Shown here: positions 59,167 to 64,000 of the stretch, one piece after another | Layout: every line of letters begins with the position of its first letter | How positions within the stretch are numbered: the first letter of the stretch is position 1 | Assembly (NCBI GenBank): GCA_020251025.1 | Contig: JADCDI010000001.1 | Coordinates: 62,001 to 126,000, forward strand | DNA: 64,000 bases | From: Rhodobacter sp. | GTDB taxonomy: Bacteria > Pseudomonadota > Alphaproteobacteria > Rhodobacterales > Rhodobacteraceae | Reading direction: 5' to 3' | Program-made: the position numbers and the translations under genes | The notes under the pieces: model-generated | Told to the model about the DNA's origin: nothing | The model's input: only the letters and a program-made list of their open reading frames with translations | Databases searched by the model: none

Positions 59167-60329
59167 GGTGCCAGTTCCTCGGTAAGCCTGCGAATCACCG
59201 CATTCAGTACCATGCGGCCCTGCGGCGTAGTGCGCACCCGGTCGTGGTCCGCCGTGATCAAACCCAACGCACGAAGATCCATGAGCGCAGCCGGGGGCAG
59301 CGAGAGACCCGAAATTGCCTCAAGCCGCACAGGATCCAGACCTTCATTCAGTCTCAGACTCATCAGGATATACTCCTGGGCCCTCTCAATTGGCGCGATC
59401 TCATCCCTCGGAAGCTCTCCCGTCCCGCATTTCTCGACCGCGTCAAGCCAGGCCCAGGGGTGTTTCATTCCTTCCGTTGCCCAGCGTCGCCCGTTCAGTG
59501 TCAGGCGGCCATGCGCACCCGGCCCCACGCCCGCATAGTCGCCGCCCCGCCAGCAGTTCAGGTTGTGCTGCGATTGCGCGCCATCCCGGGCATGGTTTGA
59601 CACCTCGTAGGCAGGAAGCCCGGCTGCCGCACAAAGGTCCTGGGTAATCTCGTACAGCGCCGCAGACCGGTCTTCGTCCGGCAGCCCCTTCAGGCCGCCC
59701 CTTGCATGCCTGTCACCAAAGGCCGTGCCATCCTCGATTGTAAGCTGATACAGGGAAAGATGATCCACAGCCATATCCAGGGCGCGGGTCAGCTCCTGCG
59801 CCCAGTCTTCAGGGGCCTGATCCTGCCGAGCATAGATAAGATCGAAGCTGACGCGATCATAGCAGGCTCTTGCGATATCAAAGGCAGCGATCGCATCAGC
59901 CGCAGAATGCAGCCTGCCCAGCCGCCTCAGATCTGCATCGTTCAGCGCCTGAACGCCCATTGAGAGCCGATTCACGCCCGCTGCCCGAAACGCCCGGAAC
60001 CGTCCGGCTTCGACAGACCCCGGATTCGCTTCCAGTGTCACCTCCCAGTCATTTGCCACCACCCATGTGGCACGGACCCTGTCCAAAATCGCACAAACAG
60101 CGTCCGGATCCATCAGCGACGGTGTACCCCCCCCAAAGAAGACCGACTGCAGGCGCAGCCCCGCAGTATTCCTGCCGACACGATCAATCTCTGCAAGATA
60201 GGCACGCAGCCAGCGCTCCTGATCAATCCGTTCGGCGACATGGCTGTTGAAGTCGCAATAGGGGCATTTCGACTGACAGAAAGGCCAATGGATATAAAGC
60301 CCAAGGCCCGCATCGGTTTCAGGACCCAT
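59163..60329 (-). CDS. hemW: Radical SAM heme chaperone HemW
   Basis: GLYIHWPFCQSKCPYCDFNSHV. Confidence 0.93.
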   Translation of the reverse strand: MGPETDAGLGLYIHWPFCQSKCPYCDFNSHVAERIDQERWLRAYLAEIDRVGRNTAGLRLQSVFFGGGTPSLMDPDAVCAILDRVRATWVVANDWEVTLEANPGSVEAGRFRAFRAAGVNRLSMGVQALNDADLRRLGRLHSAADAIAAFDIARACYDRVSFDLIYARQDQAPEDWAQELTRALDMAVDHLSLYQLTIEDGTAFGDRHARGGLKGLPDEDRSAALYEITQDLCAAAGLPAYEVSNHARDGAQSQHNLNCWRGGDYAGVGPGAHGRLTLNGRRWATEGMKHPWAWLDAVEKCGTGELPRDEIAPIERAQEYILMSLRLNEGLDPVRLEAISGLSLPPAALMDLRALGLITADHDRVRTTPQGRMVLNAVIRRLTEELAP

Positions 60330-60332
60330 CGC

Positions 60333-60707
60333 TCAGCCCTTGAATGCCGTGACTTCGATCTCGACCAGCATCTCGGGGCGAATCAGACCGGCAATCACCA
60401 TGGTCGCTGCCGGACGAACGTCCCCAAGGGCTTCGGCAACCACAGGCACCAAGGCATCGACCAAACCTGCCTCAACCACCGTATACTGAACGCGAACGAT
60501 GTCAGCCATCGAAAACCCTGCCTCATGAAGCACCTGGCGGATGGTCGTGAAGCAGGCCCGCCCCTGGGCCGCAATGTCCGGCTGGATTTGCATCGTGACA
60601 TAGTCATATCCCGTCACACCGGCGACGAAACACCAGCCACCCTTCACCACGGCCCTCGAATATCCCATCGCCGATTCAAAGGGCGATCCTGTGGAAAGAC
60701 GTTTCAT
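60333..60707 (-). CDS. RidA family protein
   Basis: SPFESAMGYSRAVVKGGWCFVAGVTGYD; start ATG overlaps the rdgB stop (ATGA). Confidence 0.88.
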   Translation of the reverse strand: MKRLSTGSPFESAMGYSRAVVKGGWCFVAGVTGYDYVTMQIQPDIAAQGRACFTTIRQVLHEAGFSMADIVRVQYTVVEAGLVDALVPVVAEALGDVRPAATMVIAGLIRPEMLVEIEVTAFKG

Positions 60708-60715
60708 GTGAAACA
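60700..60715. promoter_or_regulatory. Degenerate parS-like palindrome CGTTTCATGTGAAACA (2 mismatches)
   Basis: Read directly; overlaps the rdgB/ridA-like junction. Confidence 0.5.
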
Positions 60716-61312
60716 ACCCGCCACAAGCTTGCGGAATGCCTCCGCGCGGTGGCTGATCAGGTTCTTATCCCAGCGTTTCATTTCCCCGAACGTAAGGCTG
60801 TGGCCGTCAGGCTGAAACATCGGATCATACCCGTGGCCCCGTGTCCCGCGTGGTGGCCACACCAGGATACCGTCCGCAAACCCTTGAAATATAACGTCTT
60901 CCCCGTCTGGCCAGGCCAAAGCAAGGGTGCAGCAGAACCGTGCCCTCCGCGGATGATCCGCCCCGGCTTCCTCGACGGCGTCCCACGTCCGGCGCATTGC
61001 CATGCCGAAGTCGCGGCCTTGAGGCGTTTCTGCCCAATCGGCCGTGTAGACACCTGGTGCCCCGCCCAGCGCCTCAACCTCGATCCCGCTGTCATCGGCA
61101 AGGGCAGGCATACCGCTGGCACGCGCCGCGGCATGCGCCTTTATGCGTGCATTGCCGATGAAGCTGTCTTCGGTTTCGACCGGTTCGGGCAGCCCAAGCG
61201 CCGCCGCAGAGACAACATCGACATCAAAGGGCTGAAGCAGTCTCTCGATTTCTTCCCGTTTTCCGGCGTTGTGGCTGGCAATCACCAGCCGCGGCTCTGT
61301 GAACTTGCGCAT
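60704..61312 (-). CDS. rdgB: XTP/dITP pyrophosphatase RdgB
   Basis: LVIASHNAGKREEIERLL; ALADDSGIEVEALGGAPGVYTADWA. Confidence 0.95.
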   Translation of the reverse strand: MRKFTEPRLVIASHNAGKREEIERLLQPFDVDVVSAAALGLPEPVETEDSFIGNARIKAHAAARASGMPALADDSGIEVEALGGAPGVYTADWAETPQGRDFGMAMRRTWDAVEEAGADHPRRARFCCTLALAWPDGEDVIFQGFADGILVWPPRGTRGHGYDPMFQPDGHSLTFGEMKRWDKNLISHRAEAFRKLVAGCFT

Positions 61313-61321
61313 ATCGCCCCC

Positions 61322-62035
61322 TCAGGCCAGCGCGGCCCTCTGCGCTGCCACCAGCCGGCCAATTCCCGCGTCCGCAAGGTCAAGCAACTGGCCCATTTCG
61401 ACACGCGAAAACGTTGCACCCTCTGCCGACATCTGAACCTCAATGATCCGGCCCCGGCCCGTCAGAACGAAGTTCCCATCCGTCCCGGCAGCGCTGTCTT
61501 CGGCATAGTCAAGATCAAGCACGGCCTGACCGGCATAAATGCCGCAGGATACAGCCGCGACATGATCGATGATCGGATCAGACACGATTGCACCTGCTTT
61601 CAGCAGTTTATTGACAGCCAGGCGCAAGGCAACCCAGCCGCCGGTAATGGCAGCACAGCGGGTGCCGCCATCGGCCTGGATCACGTCGCAGTCGATCACG
61701 ATCTGGCGTTCGCCCAAGGCAACCCTGTCGACTCCCGCGCGAAGAGCCCGCCCGATCAGGCGCTGAATTTCCTGCGTGCGCCCTGATTGCTTGCCGGATG
61801 CCGCCTCTCTGCGGTTGCGCGTATTCGTCGCGCGGGGCAGCATGCCGTATTCGGCAGTAACCCAGCCAAGGCCGGTGTTCTTCAGGAAAGGTGGAGCCTT
61901 CTCTTCCAGAGAAGCCGAACATAGCACTTGGGTTTCGCCAATCCGGATCAGGCAGGACCCCTCGGCATGCTTCATGATCCCCGTCTCGATTGAAACCGGC
62001 CGAATTTCGCTTAAATCCCGTCCTGACGGTCGCAT
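61322..62035 (-). CDS. rph: Ribonuclease PH
   Basis: [39 protein letters not shown]. Confidence 0.97.
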   Translation of the reverse strand: MRPSGRDLSEIRPVSIETGIMKHAEGSCLIRIGETQVLCSASLEEKAPPFLKNTGLGWVTAEYGMLPRATNTRNRREAASGKQSGRTQEIQRLIGRALRAGVDRVALGERQIVIDCDVIQADGGTRCAAITGGWVALRLAVNKLLKAGAIVSDPIIDHVAAVSCGIYAGQAVLDLDYAEDSAAGTDGNFVLTGRGRIIEVQMSAEGATFSRVEMGQLLDLADAGIGRLVAAQRAALA

Positions 62036-62162
62036 GGGCTGGGCTCCTTTGATGCCGCAGTCAGATACCCGCCCCTGCCCCGGCGATGCAAGCCCGATTG
62101 ACGCAACCGGCCCCGGCCCCTTACCGTCGGGTCCCCCAGCAAAGACACGCCCCGTACCCGAT

Positions 62163-63233
62163 ATGGCAGATAACCCAAGCCTTCTTGCCGAAATGAACGA
62201 CCGCTCGCGCGAGGTTTTCCGCCGGGTCGTCGAGGGCTACCTTGCCTCAGGCGATCCTGTCGGATCCCGCACCCTGACACGCACGATGCAGGAGAAGATC
62301 AGCGCAGCAACAATCCGCAACGTGATGCAGGACCTCGAGTATCTGGGCCTGCTGGACAGCCCCCATGTTTCTGCCGGCCGGATACCCACACAGCTTGGTC
62401 TGCGCATGTTTGTCGATGGCCTTATGGAAATCGGTGTGGTCGCCGACGCAGACCGCGAAAAGATCGACGCCAGCCTTGCTGCAAATGACCGCGACATGCC
62501 CGCCTTGCTGGACAAGATCGGCGCGACCCTGTCCGGGCTTACCCAAGGTGCCAGTCTTGTGCTGACCCCGAAGCGGCAGGCACCGATCCGGCATATCGAG
62601 TTTCTGAGCTTGTCCCCCGACCGCGCCCTTGTCGTGCTGGTCTTCGCCGACGGTACGGTCGAAAACCGCATCTTTACCCCGCCCGCCGGCCAGACGCCTT
62701 CTTCGATGCGCGAGGCTGCGAACTTTGTGAATGCCTTGGCCGAAGGACGCACCCTGGGCGACCTGCGCCAGAAGATCAGCCAGGAAATCTCCCAGCGCCG
62801 GCAAGAGATTGACACGCTGGCGCGCGATCTTGTCGAAAGCGGTATGGCCCTTTGGGAAAACGCCGGAGAGCCGCACGAACGGCTGATCGTGCGCGGGCGG
62901 GCAAACCTGATCGACGAAACAGCCGAAGTGCAGGATGTGAACCGGATTCGCCGCCTTTTCGATGACCTCGAACGCAAACGCGACATCGCCGAGTTTCTTG
63001 ACCTCACCGAACAGGGCGAGGGGGTGCGGATCTTTATCGGCTCGGAGAACAAGCTTTTCTCGCTTTCGGGTTCCTCTCTGGTGGTCTCTCCCTATATGAA
63101 CGCAGACCGCAAGATCATCGGTGCGGTCGGGGTCATTGGCCCCACGCGGCTTAACTATGGCCGCATCGTGCCGATTGTCGATTATACGGCTCAGTTGGTC
63201 GGAAAGCTTGTTTCTGATCGCGGCAAGGGATGA
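62163..63233 (+). CDS. hrcA: Heat-inducible transcription repressor HrcA
   Basis: LNDRS-type N-terminus ([31 protein letters not shown]), [18 protein letters not shown]. Confidence 0.96.
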   Translation: MADNPSLLAEMNDRSREVFRRVVEGYLASGDPVGSRTLTRTMQEKISAATIRNVMQDLEYLGLLDSPHVSAGRIPTQLGLRMFVDGLMEIGVVADADREKIDASLAANDRDMPALLDKIGATLSGLTQGASLVLTPKRQAPIRHIEFLSLSPDRALVVLVFADGTVENRIFTPPAGQTPSSMREAANFVNALAEGRTLGDLRQKISQEISQRRQEIDTLARDLVESGMALWENAGEPHERLIVRGRANLIDETAEVQDVNRIRRLFDDLERKRDIAEFLDLTEQGEGVRIFIGSENKLFSLSGSSLVVSPYMNADRKIIGAVGVIGPTRLNYGRIVPIVDYTAQLVGKLVSDRGKG

Positions 63234-63240
63234 AGGACAG

Positions 63241-63795
63241 ATGACAAAAGACGGCAACATACCCCAGGATCAGCAATTGGCCGAAGATATCGCCGAAGAT
63301 ATGGCCGATTCCGTAGATGCCTTCACGGCAGAGCTGGAACAGCTTCGCGCAGAGCGCGACGAATTGAAGGAACGCTTCATCCGCGTCCTTGCCGATGCCG
63401 AGAACGCGCGCAAGCGCGGCGAGCGCGACCGGCGCGAAGCCGAACAATACGGCGGCTCGCGTCTGGCCCGTGACATGCTTCCCGTTTACGACAATTTGCG
63501 GCGCGCCCTCGATGCCGCCACCGACGATCAGCGCCTTCAGGCCGCCGCGCTGATCGAAGGGGTGGAATTGACGATGCGCGAGCTGACCAATGTCCTGACC
63601 AGGCATGGCGTCAAGCCGATCTCTCCGGCAATCGGTGACAGCTTCGATCCGCAACAGCATGAGGCGATGTTCGAGGCCCCGCTTCCGGGGACCCGGGCGG
63701 GCCAGATCATTCAGGTGATGACCGAAGGGTTCCTGCTGCATGATCGCCTGCTGCGCCCGGCTCAGGTGGGCGTTTCGTCAAATACCCAAGACTGA
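63241..63795 (+). CDS. grpE: Nucleotide exchange factor GrpE
   Basis: AERDELKERFIRVLADAENARKRGERDRREA. Confidence 0.96.
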   Translation: MTKDGNIPQDQQLAEDIAEDMADSVDAFTAELEQLRAERDELKERFIRVLADAENARKRGERDRREAEQYGGSRLARDMLPVYDNLRRALDAATDDQRLQAAALIEGVELTMRELTNVLTRHGVKPISPAIGDSFDPQQHEAMFEAPLPGTRAGQIIQVMTEGFLLHDRLLRPAQVGVSSNTQD

Positions 63796-63891
63796 CGCAG
63801 GCTTCAGGGCAACAAACGGGCCTATGCGCCGCCCTCTGCGCCTCTGGCGCGCATCTTCCGGCGGCGTTCTTGCAGGCACAAGCAGGCAGGA

Positions 63892-64000
63892 TCAGTGCCG
63901 GATCATGCTGCGCAGTTCGTAGATCAGGCGCAGGGCGTCCATCGGGGTCAGATCGTCCGGGTGAATTCCGCTCAGGCGCGCCTCGACCTCAGACGGTTCA
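63892..64000 (-). CDS. mutS: DNA mismatch repair protein MutS, C-terminal fragment (runs off the window)
   Basis: Reverse strand reads EPSEVEARLSGIHPDDLTPMDALRLIYELRSMIRH*, typical of a MutS C-terminus. Confidence 0.85.
   Translation of the reverse strand, partial: EPSEVEARLSGIHPDDLTPMDALRLIYELRSMIRH

Noticed and set aside
1-64000. CRISPR arrays
   Set aside because: No regularly spaced direct repeats of CRISPR type were seen anywhere in the window.

Overview
The window looks like the origin-proximal part of an alphaproteobacterial chromosome, probably Rhodobacteraceae, inferred from the regB/senC/regA/hvrA/ahcY-type neighbourhood. It has two parts. (1) A mosaic integrated island of about 16.9 kb lies at ~136-17045. 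It splits a tRNA-Thr(CGT) gene at the anticodon loop: the 3' half is at 100-143, the 5' half at 17045-17082, and both carry a 9-bp core TTACGAATG. It is bounded by a tyrosine integrase with TGTTGTATAG arm-like motifs at both ends, and it carries its own intact tRNA-Thr(CGT). Cargo: a DNA phosphorothioation module (DndC, a 66-aa small protein, DndD, and a DndE-HerA-like ATPase fusion, with no DndA or DndB), a TusA-type sulfur carrier, a divergent TGT/DpdA-like transglycosylase with a 634-aa partner, an H-NS/HvrA paralog, an HUH-like Rep protein next to a structured repeat region, a minimal tyrosine recombinase, an IS3-type remnant and several orphan proteins. A separate three-gene TIGR04255-type cassette sits just outside the island. 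(2) Core genes: hemY-like, hemD, tsaD, ahcY, adhP (with a perfect FNR-type box), hvrA, regA/senC/regB, tsaE, murU-like, addB/addA, trxA, hslVU, smr, tim44-like, fxsA, secB, dnaQ, coaE, aroE, maf, a predicted oriC, hemJ, rho, mnmE, mnmG, rsmG, parA, parB (with parS sites), hemW, ridA-like, rdgB, rph, hrcA, grpE and the end of mutS. All product calls come from reading translated sequence and motifs; no database search was run.
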